64,000 bases of DNA, from contig CM042088.1 of assembly GCA_023512835.1 (NCBI GenBank), forward strand, positions 1,364,001 to 1,428,000. Direction: 5' to 3'. The notes below the pieces were generated by a model. It searched no databases. It was not told where the DNA came from and was given only the letters and a program-made list of their open reading frames with translations. Position numbers and translations under genes: made by a program. The stretch's first letter is position 1. Each line of letters starts with the position of its first letter. The stretch is from Taxillus chinensis. Its lineage: Eukaryota > Streptophyta > Magnoliopsida > Santalales > Loranthaceae. Below, piece by piece: positions 54,243 through 64,000 of this stretch.

Positions 54243-55667
54243 CTAGTCCGCAGATAGCTCACCAGCCTCAATACGGGCACCGAGAGCCTCACACTCAATG
54301 TCACCCAACTGTCCCTCCCGGACGCACTGGTACAACGCAGGCACAACCACCAAAAGACTCAGGACTGTCCCACCATCACGAACAACAGGCTGCAGGTGCA
54401 ACATCGCCAACTGCTCCATCAGCTTCCACTCTCTCACGGCCACCTCAGCTTTCCCTTTTCTGCTCAACGCGTCAGCCACAACATTACCCTTGCCCGGGGT
54501 ATAGGCAAGAGTAAAGTCAAAGGTCTGCAAATACTCTACCCATCTCCTCTGCCTCAAATTCAAGTCCTTCTGAGTAAAGATGTACTGAAGGCTCTTGTGA
54601 TCTGAGAACACCACGAACTTCTCCCCCAAAAGGTAATGTTGCCAACTCTTCAGGGCGAAGATGACAGCCACCAACTCAAGATCATGGGTAGGGTAATTCT
54701 GCTCATGAGGCTTCAGTTGCCTTGACCCATAAGCTACCACACTGTGCTCCTGCATAAGCACACACCCCAAACCAACCCTGGACGCATCGCAAAATACCTC
54801 ATACGGAATATCCTCCCTAGGCAACCTCAACACAGGTGCAGTGGTCAAACGGGTTTTGAGAGTCTCAAACGCCTGCTGGCACTTGTCCGTCCACTCAAAC
54901 TTCACTCCTTTCCTAGTCAACGCCGTCATAGGGGCCGCCAAACGGGAGAACCCCTCGACAAAATGATGATAGTACCCCGCCAAGCCAAGAAAACTACGAA
55001 TCTCGAAAACATTGGTTGGTCTCTCCCATGATGATACCGCCTCAATCTTGGCTGGGTCCACTTTAACCCCTTCAGCTGACACTACGTGGCCAAGGAAATG
55101 GACCTCCTGCAGCCAAAACTCACACTTGCTAAACTTAGCAAACAGCTGCTGGTCCCTCAAGGTTTGCAACACTGTTGCCAAATGCTCCACATGCCCCCTC
55201 TCGGTCTTGGAATACACCGAGATATCATCAATAAACACCACCACAAACGAATCCAAGTATGGAGCAAAGACCTGGTTCATCAAATGCATGAACACCACTG
55301 GCGCATTAGTGAGCCCGAAAGGCATCACTACCCACTCATAATGCCCATACCTGCACCGAAAAGCCGTCTTAGGGATGTCCTCCTCCCTAACCCTGAGCTA
55401 GTGATACCCCGACCGTAAATCTATCTTGGAAAACCACTAGGCCCTACTCAATTGGTCAAACAGGTCATCTATCCGAGGCAACGGGTACTTGTTCTTCACA
55501 GTCACTGAATTTAGCTTCCTGTAGTCGATGCAGAGACGAAGCGTGCCATCAGCCTTCTTAGCAAAGAGCACCGGAGCACCCCAAGGTGAGGTACTCGGTC
55601 TGATATACCCCTGGCCCACCAACTCCTCGATTTGCCTCTGAAGCTCCCTCAACTCGGCTGGCCCCAT
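54243..55667 (-). pseudogene. Tekay (minus) reverse transcriptase and RNase H
   Basis: RT starts [19 protein letters not shown] and [17 protein letters not shown] stop near 55437 and a further break near 55400 interrupt it. The 361-codon frame from 55328 has [33 protein letters not shown] (FIDD), [16 protein letters not shown], then RNase H ([52 protein letters not shown]) and the tether [18 protein letters not shown]. It ends at TAG 54243. Confidence 0.9.
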
Positions 55668-55817
55668 ACGATACGCTACTTAGGAAATCGGACCCGTCCC
55701 CGGCACCAACTCAATGGTGAACTCCACACTCCTCTTAGGTGGCAAACTCGTCAACTCTTCAGGAAAAACATCCTGAAATTGGTCCACAACAGCGGGTCAC
55801 ACCCTCTTTTCCACCTT

Positions 55818-56285
55818 TCACTCCTCAGCAAAGGTCAGGGCTGCCAACCTGTGGGTAATGGCACCCCACTGGTCCAACACTGGCCCGGCCCGACTCGCCT
55901 CACGATCCCACTCCCCTTGCAGGGTACAAGAGGTTCCTGCGGGTGACACGAAGGATACACGCCGCCGGTAACAGTCTATCTTGGCCTGGAAAGCCATAAG
56001 CCAATCCATACCCAAGATCAGGTCAAAAGTACGCAAAGGCATCACATGCAAGTCAAAACTCAGTTCCACATCACCCATGGTTAACACACAATCGCGGCAA
56101 ACATGTCGCACCTCAATCATACCTCCCACTGGAGACTCTACAACTAAGGGCCTCTCCGCCTCAAGACACGTTAACCCCAAGCCCTCAACTATAAGCTCAG
56201 CAATAAAAGAACGCGATGCACCCGTATCGAAAAGAACAGAAGCAAGCATGCCAGAGATCAAAAGAGTACCTCTAACCACCGATGG
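55818..56285 (-). pseudogene. Tekay (minus) aspartic protease
   Basis: ASVLFDTGASRSFIAELIVEG carries the DTGA active site. FDLILGMDWLMAFQAKIDCY and GTSCTLQGEWDREASRAG follow. The frame ends near 55818 just before the RT linker, with a stop close by (VKGGKEGV region). Confidence 0.85.
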
Positions 56286-57666
56286 TCATGCTCCCTCCTC
56301 TACCGGTGAAGGTGGTAGCTCAACCTCCTCCTGGGGTGTCGCATTCAGTGCAAACACCCTCCCTTGGCCCGTGCCACTGGTCGGCTCACTCACTGGGCGG
56401 CTCCCGCCCTGACTGCCTCTAGCATCAGCCTGCTGTCGCTCTGGCCTCCCCTGAGGTCGGGTCCGACCGGATCTGCCTGGGCGGCCTGCCACTGATGAGC
56501 TGGTCTCTCAGCTGGTGCACGGAAGCTAGCATCACTCCTCACGCTGGATGCCACGCCCCCCGCTCCTCTGTTGCCACTCCTGCAAACCTGGCGCAAATGG
56601 CCCTCTCGTCCATAGTTGTTGCATCACCAGTCCTTCTTGGGGCACTCCCCCTTGAAGTGACCCTGCTCTCCACAGGAGTGACAATTGCTAGGTAGACCCC
56701 CAGATGGACCACCCTGTCTTCCGCCGCCAAAGGTGAACCTCCCAGGGTTCACAGATGTCTGACCCCGACAGCGAAAAGGACTGCTATCCCTCTCCTCCGT
56801 CTTGAGCCTCTTGGGCCCTGCATCTCGATCAGACCCACTCTGCAACTGGCGACCCTGATGGGCCTGCCTCCCATCATCCAGCTCTCTCTCGGCTATACGG
56901 GCCGTCTCCACAACCTCAGCATAGGTCCTCAAGCGTAGAATTGCCACCCTCTGCCTAAGGGCTGGCCTAAGGCCCAAAGTGAACTTATGAGCCTTCAGGT
57001 CCTCCCTTGCCACAGTCTCAGGAGCAAACCTACTCAAGCTCCGGAACTCCCGCTCATACTCAGGTACCGTCCTGGATCCCTGCTTCAGGCTGCCGAATTC
57101 TTCCCTCTTCTGCCATCTCACTGATTCCGGGAAGAACTCATCATGGAATAGTTGCAAGAACTCCTCCCAGAGCATGAGTTGCACCGCACGGCTCCCCGCG
57201 ACACCCGTCCACCACTCCAAAGCATCCCCCTCCAGCTGCCGAATGGCTAGTCGCACCTTATCCTCCTCCCGGGGCAGGAGAAAGGAGAACACATGCTCGA
57301 TCTGCCTCAACCACTGCTCAGCTACCACGGGATCACCTTCCCCCTTGAATCGTGGAGGTTGTTCCTTTCGGAACCATGTCACCACGTCATCCTCTGCACG
57401 TGTCGGTACGCCACCCAGCGAACTTTCACGCTCATGAGGCAACTCCCCTACAGCGAACTTTCTGTGCTGCCATCTCACGGCGCACCTCCTCCCGAACCTC
57501 CTGCCGGAGTCCCTCCCGTAGCTCTCGTACTTCCAGCCGGATGCCTTCTCGTAGTTGTGCCAGCAACAACGCATGCCCTCCAACGGACTGTCCTGCTCCC
57601 GGACCCTCATGGGTAGATGACTCATTAGCCACTGCCCCGGACGCACGTGTCACTCTCCTCTGTGGC
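56286..57666 (-). pseudogene. Tekay (minus) gag
   Basis: ATG 57666 (MPQRRVTRASGAVANE). A frame change near 57440 leads into a long open stretch with RFKGEGDPVVAEQWLRQIEH, FSFLLPREEDKVRLAIRQLEG, LEWWTGVAGSRAVQLML, QLFHDEFFPESVRWQKRE and FRSLSRFAPETVAREDLKAH. It ends in the intact zinc knuckle CHSCGEQGHFKGECPKKDW at 56624. Past a stop, RCNNYGREGHLRQVC-like sequence continues in other frames. Confidence 0.88.
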
Positions 57667-57703
57667 ATTCTTACTACAGGAAGTAAGAAGCACAAACGTC
57701 AGA

Positions 57704-59314
57704 ACACTTGGTGTGCACCCGTTCACAACTGCACTCTTCCACCTTGGTGTTCCCACCAAACGCCTGTAGGTTCCTGCAAGAAAACACACCATACTAGGAG
57801 GGGTGAGCAACCACAGCTCAATAGGGATCAAGTCTCCCCAACCTTTCCCATGTTCCTAGCGGCTACATGCATGTGCACAGGTGTAGTGACGTGGCAGTAT
57901 TAGGAAAAAATAAAACATTCCACACAAGCGGGCGTAACCCCAGCCCTAGCCACACTGGCTAACAAACCACATCTCAAGCAAGTAATTTAACCGCCTCTTC
58001 AGGCCACTGATTTAACCGCCTCTCAGGCAAAGTAGTTTAACCGCCTCTTCAGGCCACTGGTTTAACCTCCTCTCAGGCAAAGTAATTTAACCGCCTCTTC
58101 AGGCGAGATACCACAGTCATGCACACCACACACACTACGGTCACTTAAGCATAAAACCAAACACTTGGTGTGCACCCGTTCACAAGTGCACAAACCCAGC
58201 CATTCAGGCAATAGAACAAACACCCATCATGCATACATACACCAAATCACAAGTCCAGCCACACAGGCATATTACCAAACATGTAATAGGCATATACACA
58301 CAGCTATATTCACACAGGCATTTCATCGAACATATAGCATGCAACAACAGAATCACACCAAAATGCCATTGAAGGCCAACATCCATATAGGAGATCACAC
58401 CTATATGGATTTATATATATATATAATAGCAGGTATAGACCGAATTCCACCTAAGTACCCTAGGACAGAGAGGGATTAGCAAGAATAAAACCCCAACCTC
58501 AAGTAAAATGCAACAACACAGCAATATTCTGTTCCCACGCCGAACGTCGTCCGCCCACGAGACACCGATCACCCACGCAAGACGCCCGGCAGCAACCAGG
58601 AGCTCTCCTTCCCTCTCTCTCTCTCTCTGCGACGGTTAGTGGAGCAACAATCCCTAAACCTAAAATAGAGGGGCTTCTCCTCCTTATATAGACAACACAA
58701 CATCAAAACGACGTAGTTTTGATTAAGTGAATCCCAGCATCAAAATGATGTAGTTTTGATGGAACAAGCTATGACCTTCCCACATCCATACACACCAAAA
58801 TATCCACAATTCCAACAAAGTCCTTTGGGAAAAAATGATTAGAATAACAAAACTAAGGTAACCATGCAAAAATATGCCTGCATACCAATTTGAACGCCAA
58901 TTCCCCAATTGGCGTGCAGCTCCAAATGCACTCAAACTTTACCCCAAGCCTTCTTGTATCATGTAAAAGACATCCATGCAAAAATAACCTTGCACGCCAA
59001 ATGGGTCCAATTCGCGTGCACGTCCTTTTGGCCTGAAACTTCTGTGGTAGATAGAAGACATCATTCTAAGAATCTTTTGCTCTGCACGCCAATTCATCTG
59101 AGCCCATCTACTAGGTCCAAATAAATCTCCAAAACCTAACAAAACAGCCTAAAAGCGCCTATATATGCATAGCATCTTCCTAGGGCATAAATGCACGTTA
59201 TCACTTGTCACATGCACCTCCCAAAAGTCTCCTCTTGGGCTCATCTCTTACCTCAAACTTGTGCACCAACATCCAAGGTGTTTGTGGTTAACTTCTTACA
59301 CATGGGTCATTACA
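57704..59314 (-). repeat. Tekay (minus) 5' LTR, inner end rearranged
   Basis: From about 57731 it matches 51070-52670. The first roughly 245 bp of the LTR, the primer site and the leader are gone. Between gag and the LTR remainder lies a piece AACACTTGGTGTGCACCCG (57707-57725) that duplicates LTR sequence at 58162-58180. Confidence 0.85.
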
Positions 59315-59476
59315 CATTTGGACACGCATCTGGACTTCAGAGGCCAGTATGGTTTGTTCGGTAAAGTCTCCTGAAAAGTCTCCAAAGTATTGTTGGATTT
59401 CTAAAGCTGCATGTACGACCTCTATCACGTCTTCTTTGTCTTCACAGTTAGCTAGGAAATGATCAAAGCTTGCTAT
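59315..59476 (-). pseudogene. Ogre ORF1, copy B (N-terminal part)
   Basis: Reads IASFDHFLANCEDKEDVIEV and ALEIQQYFGDFSGDFTEQT, then QMRVQM up to the Tekay insertion; it continues at 50823. It aligns with the ORF1-A start MACFGNLLRGVRDPEDVEEV and IQIQRQLGDFSP. The Met of copy A is ATA (Ile) here. Confidence 0.78.
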
Positions 59477-59719
59477 GCTTCCTATAATGAATGTTAAGGT
59501 TTGTGGACATGAGATGGGAAGACAAACAAGGATGCATTTTATTGATGCAAATAGGACAGAATCGTCCGTGTGTATAAATATATGACACAAGTTGTTCAGA
59601 TGCAAATGCAACTATATGATGCAAAACAAGCTTTGGGTTTCCTTAGAGAGGTGATCCCGTTTAATGCCTTCTTTTCCTTGAAGAGCTTAATGCATTACTA
59701 GATTCTTCTTTCTTCCTGG
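59477..59719 (-). other. spacer between ORF1 copies A and B
   Basis: About 240 bp. It contains a C-poor leader whose translation weakly parallels the region upstream of copy A (LPISCPQTLTFIIG against LSYPYHVIPCIHIG). No LTR-like ends are seen. Confidence 0.6.
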
Positions 59720-60997
59720 TCAAAATAATACCAACAAGTTCTTTCGCCGTAGGAGGTGCTCCGCCTCTAATTTTTCCCGCCAAGAAACATAGGATGGAAC
59801 AACATCGGGATAATAAGAAAGGAAGCTGATTTTCCTAGGTTGTAACGTTGCATTGAACATCCAAGTGGCGACTGATTTAACTCTTCTAATGCCATGGTTG
59901 ATATCACACTTTTCCATTCCGTAGAGAACCGGGACAATTTGATTGTTTCCCAACAGCCTCGCCACTTGAAGAGGGGCATAAGCAGTTCCGCCCCACGGTC
60001 CGAGAAGTGGGACCCAATTATACCTTCCGCAGTTGTATATCATGTGTTCCCTCAGCATCCAGAGTGCGACCTAAACAACATTTGCCTCGCTCAGATGATT
60101 CAGCAGCTCTGTCCACCCATTGAGATTCTTGGGTAAAAGCCAGGAGCTTCTTAGAATATCCAACATGACGGTAGGAGGCCATGAGTAAACAGCCCTGAAT
60201 CACGGAACAGCACAGTGGAGATGGCTTTAGAGCCAAGTGCACAAAAGAGGGAGGCACCCCATGAAGCGACCACTTCCCATAGTCCGGATAAATGATAGAG
60301 ATCTGATGGTTTCAGCGAGTATGGCCGGAATGGGGTCAACACTGCCAATTACTTGTGCCACCAGCTCAAAAACGGTCCCGTCAATGTAGCCGGTCACTCT
60401 TGGAAAGACTACTAACCCGTAAATAGCAAGGGTGATGAGTGAATGCACCTTATCCTCATTTGCACCTTCTAGCTGGCCTTTGATAAATTCCCATGGAAAG
60501 ACTTCTTTTCCATCCAACCTGATCACGGGGTCAATAATCCTTTGGTCTTTGCCTAAGCATTTGAAACCCATGAAATGTGCTAACCCCCTCCTGCAAGACT
60601 TTTGTGGGTTAGGTTGGAAAACAATGTCATCTTCTTCAAAGTGGATGCGGAGGATTCTTCGATACTCCTCCAAAGCTGGCACCAGGTCGATGTCATTAAA
60701 GGTGAAGCACCTCCGTCTCGGATCCCAGAAATGAATTGCTGCTTTGATCAACAGGTGCAAGAGATCACTAAATTGTTGGATGTAAGCTACGTGCCTCATG
60801 CTGGGCCATTCACTCCACAAGGCTCGGAGGTCTTCGAGGAGTTCGACCTGAGTGTCCATGACGATCTAATCAGCCATGGAGTATGGCTTGGGTGAGAAGT
60901 CTCCCAGTTGTCGCTGGATCTGAATGGAGGCGCACTCCACTTCTTCCACATCTTCAGGATCTCTGACGCCCCTCAAAAGGTTCCCAAAACATGCCAT
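59720..60997 (-). pseudogene. Ogre ORF1, copy A
   Basis: Starts at ATG 60997 (MACFGNLLRGVRDPEDV). An in-frame TAG at 60866 (YSMAD, stop, IVMDTQ) precedes a 210-codon stretch with FWDPRRRCFTFNDIDLVPAL, LITLAIYGLVVFPRVTGYID, DPIPAILAETIRSLSFIRTM and GRFMGCLPLLCTWL. After stops near 60227 comes MIYNCGRYNWVPLLGPWGG and TAYAPLQVARLLGNNQIV. It is the ORF1 product of Tat/Ogre elements, encoded between primer site and gag, with no established function. The C-terminal coiled coil present in copy B is shorter here. Confidence 0.82.
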
Positions 60998-61506
60998 GTC
61001 TCCTATGTGTATGCATGGGATGACATGATATGGATATGACAAGCAAAATGAGTGTGGCTTAGGGTAAATCAAAGCAAAATGTGGTAAAAGCCCGCTAGTT
61101 GACAAACAAGGTGTAAGCAAGGTCTTAATAATGTTAGAGTACACACATGAAGGTCAAGACCCCTGATGGGCATCTACATCTATACCTACCTTATTTATAG
61201 GTTCCCAAACTATCTCATGAGAGAAGCTCCGTACCCCTAGAGGCATTAATGGAGGGGGCCCTCAAAAAGGACCCCGCTTGGGTGAGGAGTTCAGGTACCT
61301 TACGTGAGATAGAACCCATGGGGCATCCTTATTAAGCCTCGTTAATCCTAGGTAAATAGTAGAAAACCCGGGTCTAGGGTTAGACGGAGAGAGAAATGCA
61401 TGTATGCACAAACAATGCAGTCTATACAAGAAATGAAGAGGACAGAAGGGAAATAAACAAGCCAACACTCCACAAACAAAAGACCATGGCTAGGCTCTCT
61501 CAAATT
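60998..61506 (-). other. Ogre 5' leader
   Basis: Non-coding sequence between the primer site and ORF1-A. Confidence 0.6.
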
Positions 61507-61524
61507 TCCCCAGCAGAGTCGCCA
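61507..61524 (-). other. Ogre primer binding site, tRNA-Arg type
   Basis: In element orientation TGGCGACTCTGCTGGGGA, two bases after the 5' LTR end GATGACA. Ogre elements are known to use tRNA-Arg with this kind of sequence. Confidence 0.82.
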
Positions 61525-61526
61525 GC

Positions 61527-63536
61527 TGTCATCACCCGGTGTCGTCTGGGCTCGTGACTGGCTTGAGATTACTCCTTTGGCTGGAGATTTGGTCATTGAG
61601 CCATTATTGCCAAAGCTCACACAAAACCAAAAAGAGAGATAAAAAGACAGAGTCGCCACCAAACAAAGATGAAGGTGTGTTTGGCCACCTAGGAGGGTCT
61701 ACGGTTCCAGAGAATAGGTTCGGGAGTCGGTTACGTGTGGGGAAGGAAGAAAAGCTCTTGCACCCCGACAACGCCCAAAATTGGTACCTAGTCTTTGTCT
61801 ATGGGTGTTTGCTTGTTTTACTTTTCCTTTCTTCCTTTTTATTTCATTGCAGAAACTGTGGTGGTTTTGATTAGAAACAGGATATTATTCTTTTGTTTTA
61901 TCGAGGAAAACAGAAAGAAAGCCAGTGGCATGAAGAGCACAGCAAGGAGCTCGGATTCATTACCACAGTTAATGTTGGCCAGGTGGTGAAGACGTAAGCA
62001 ATAGGGCTTATCTTACAGCCACAGAAGCCTGGATTTGTTTAAAAGAATTTGAGGTTTTACCTTAAAAATGAAGAGGTAGGGCCTGATGTCGTGAAGAGCA
62101 TACTTTGAAGCTCAGATTCACTACCAGACACACTATTGGCCAAGTGGCGAGGATATGAGCATAAAAGCTCAATCCCATGGCCACCGGGCCTTTGAAAACA
62201 TTTTTGTGTATTCTTGAATAAAAAAGGGAAATTTTTGATATAGTTTATGATGAAAAACGTGAGAGAGAAGGGAATAAAAAACCTGGAAATCGAAGTCGAT
62301 GTTCCTGCTAGTGCCTTATTCCTTCTTTTGAAGGCTTGGAGAGTGCAAGGACAAAACCCAGCAAGGGGAATGCTTGATATCCTTTTCAGCTTCAACTAGC
62401 AAGAATTTATTCCAAGAACAGCACCACGCTTCCTTCTTTTCAGAAATGGGAACCCAGAATTTGCAAGCTGCCTTTTTCCGGATCACACCCGCCGAATCCT
62501 TGAACTTCTTGTTGAACTCTCTATATGGCTAGAGGTTAGTCTCAAATATGGGTGATCCCCCCTTTTTTGGTTGAACAAGTGACCGTTTTATAGTGGTTTT
62601 TTGGAAGGGACAGACGGCCGCTTGGAATTTGGAGAATTAAATGACATGATTTTTGGAGTTCCCATGCATCAATAATGAGCCCCAAGAACGACATATGCAT
62701 TTACAAGGTGAAAAACGAGTTCCCAGCATTGAATAATGCATTTCCGAGAGTCCCAGTATTTAAACACGTGTTTTGAGCTGTTTAAAATGCAATCTCGACA
62801 AATACAACACTTTACTCACTGTGCACTTAAAAGAGAAGTAAAACAGCGTCGTTTTGGAGTTCCAGCCGAAGGAGTTGCGGGGCTGCAAGGTTTCGAGGCA
62901 AGACTTCCAGGCTGATCTCCAAGGCTACGGCTACGAGGCTACGAAGCTATGAGGCTACGAGGCTGCCCTGCGAGGCTACGCGGCTACGAGGCTGCGCTAT
63001 GCGGCTGCGGCTATGAGGCTACGAGGCAGCGGCTACGAGGCTGCGACTACGAGGCTACGAGGCTGTGGCTACGAGGCTGCGACTACGAGGCTACGAGGCT
63101 GCGACTACGAGGCTATGAGGCTGCGACTGCGAGGCTACGACTACGAGGCTCGTAGTTTTTTTAACTTTAAATTACCTTTTTGCCCCCACCCAAAATGCAA
63201 AATGTGGTGCCTTGGGGGGATGACTTGGTAGGACCCGGATTCTCTTAAATCGACGTCTGGGAGAATTTCGCATGGTTACATTTTCGGGCAGTTTTATCAG
63301 GGGCATTGACCGTCTTTTTGCAAGTTTGACTTTTCATGCCCAAAACTATTTTGGTCATAACTTTCTCGTTTCAAGTCGGATTTGGGCACGGTCGAGTGCA
63401 TTAGTCTCCAAATTTCGTCCTCTATCTCTTAGTACTGACCTTGGGGAACTTTGAGGTTTCTCGGACATGGCTCTCATTCTTGGGCTTCTCTGCTGAGTTC
63501 GATTGCGATCTGGCTCAGTCAAAATGGGGTCCAACA
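61527..63536 (-). repeat. Ogre 5' LTR (2.0 kb)
   Basis: Begins TGTTGGACCCC at 63536 in element orientation and ends GGGTGATGACA at 61527. Longer than the 3' LTR by about 504 bp because it keeps the minisatellite block. Confidence 0.92.
62880..63152. repeat. GAGGCTACGAGGCTGCGACTAC minisatellite in Ogre LTR
   Basis: About 270 bp of GAGGCTACGAGGCTGCGA words in alternating 12- and 6-bp steps. It is absent from the 3' LTR and is followed by TTAAATTACCTTTTTGCCCCC, the block that also follows the solo-LTR minisatellite. Confidence 0.92.
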
Positions 63537-63541
63537 CCATC
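63537..63541. other. target site duplication (right) of the Ogre element
   Basis: CCATC, identical to 5160-5164. Confidence 0.85.
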
Positions 63542-64000
63542 CTCCTCCCAAGGAGGTTTAAGAAATCATAGTACCAAATAGTACAAATGTTCTTGCCATA
63601 AGAGCCCAAAGAGCACTCCCTCTCTCTCCCCAGAAGAACCGATCCCTTAATTACAAAGTTTTTCCCCATTTAAATTTCCATCCCTTGGGTAATTGCTCCT
63701 AATCGACAAAAACTGTTCCCTCCAATAATTAGAACTCGTTTCCCTCTCAAAATGATTGAAGAAGAGTCGTAAGATTCTTTAATGAAGAGCTATGGGCTAT
63801 ATAGGTGGCATCTGTGGGAGTTATATTGGTCTGCAGTACACGTCGTGCGGAAATTGAATGTGGTCGACTGATTTGGTCATCTGAAATTCAGTTGACAATC
63901 ATCACTTTTTCACATGACCACAAGTTCCCGAGAGCTTGGTCAATTGATTTGATCCCGTCATCAATTCTTCTTGGTCATTCCAAATTTCAATTGACCATTC
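63542..64000. other. right flank, nothing identified
   Basis: Non-coding sequence outside the Ogre element. It would originally have been contiguous with the sequence ending at 5159. Confidence 0.5.

Larger units (their letters stand above)
50824..59314 (-). mobile_element. Tekay chromovirus inserted in Ogre ORF1-B
   Basis: LTRs with TGTCACGCC...GGGTCATTACA ends, flanked by CGTTT (50819-50823) and CATTT (59315-59319), a 5-bp duplication with one transition. Minus-strand gag, protease, RT, RNase H, integrase, chromodomain and polypurine tract are present. The 5' LTR has lost its inner end together with the primer site and leader. The coding region is better preserved than in the 26339 copy. 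Confidence 0.9.
5165..63536 (-). mobile_element. Tat/Ogre Ty3/Gypsy retrotransposon carrying nested insertions
   Basis: The two LTRs share termini (TGTCATCACC... and ...GGTCCAACA) and lie between identical CCATC duplications, so they delimit one insertion of 58.4 kb. Minus-strand coding order, the tRNA-Arg-type primer site, ORF1 upstream of gag, an additional RNase H after the usual one, a G-patch-like segment after protease and tandem repeats in the 3' UTR all identify the Tat/Ogre lineage. After subtracting the nested elements at 7980-10723, 16709-21533, 22985-49524 and 50824-59314, about 16-17 kb remain, a plausible Ogre size. All genes carry stops or frameshifts, so it is not autonomous. 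Confidence 0.9.

Noticed and set aside
62949..63231. Plus-strand peptide with YEATRLRLRGCDYEA repeats
   Set aside because: Translation of the LTR minisatellite; absent from the other LTR.
63355..63669. Reverse frame crossing the right Ogre boundary
   Set aside because: It spans the LTR and flank with no recognisable protein; chance frame.

Overview
The window is plant nuclear DNA made almost entirely of LTR retrotransposons nested inside one another. No host protein gene, tRNA or rRNA was recognised. The nuclear plant origin follows from plant-restricted Ty3/Gypsy lineages (Tat/Ogre, Tekay, a chromodomain-bearing Galadriel-like element, an Athila-type primer site), SIRE-like Copia sequences and a CACTA terminus. 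The species cannot be named from the sequence.

Layout. Bases 1-5159 hold the end of a Tekay-like LTR (1-134), unassigned DNA, a CACTA-type terminus (ending at 2313) and the 5' part of a decayed plus-strand Copia element (LTR, primer site, gag). From 5165 to 63536 lies one minus-strand Tat/Ogre element. It is bounded by LTRs TGTCATCACC...GGTCCAACA and flanked by the 5-bp target duplication CCATC (5160-5164 and 63537-63541). Read on the minus strand it runs: 5' LTR (63536-61527), tRNA-Arg-type primer site, ORF1 copy A, ORF1 copy B, gag, protease, G-patch-like segment, probable intron, RT, RNase H, second RNase H, integrase, a 3' UTR with a 31-bp tandem array, polypurine tract, 3' LTR (6670-5165). 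Every coding part is broken.

Seven later insertions or fragments sit inside it: (1) a solo LTR of a related Tat family at 7980-10723 (TSD CCCTT) in the 3' UTR; (2) a plus-strand non-autonomous element with an Athila-type primer site at 16709-21533 (TSD TYGGG) in gag; (3) a minus-strand Galadriel-like chromovirus at 22985-49524 (ATAT on both sides) between ORF1-B and gag; (4) inside that, a minus-strand SIRE-like Copia deletion derivative from 25127 to about 44184; (5) inside the Copia 3' LTR, a plus-strand Tekay element at 26339-35485 (TSD CAAAT); (6) a truncated minus-strand Tekay piece at 44180-46811 in the chromovirus RT; (7) a minus-strand Tekay element at 50824-59314 (TSD CRTTT) in ORF1-B.

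The most notable content is threefold. First, the Copia derivative carries, where an env-like gene would sit, a 921-codon frame with a single TAG whose C-terminus has the His/Asp/Gln/Cys layout of a Ulp1/SENP (C48) SUMO-type protease. Second, the Ogre element has two diverged ORF1 copies in tandem. Third, the non-autonomous element carries a paired zinc-knuckle ORF with a phase-0 intron-like segment. Several LTRs and UTRs also carry private tandem arrays that differ between copies.
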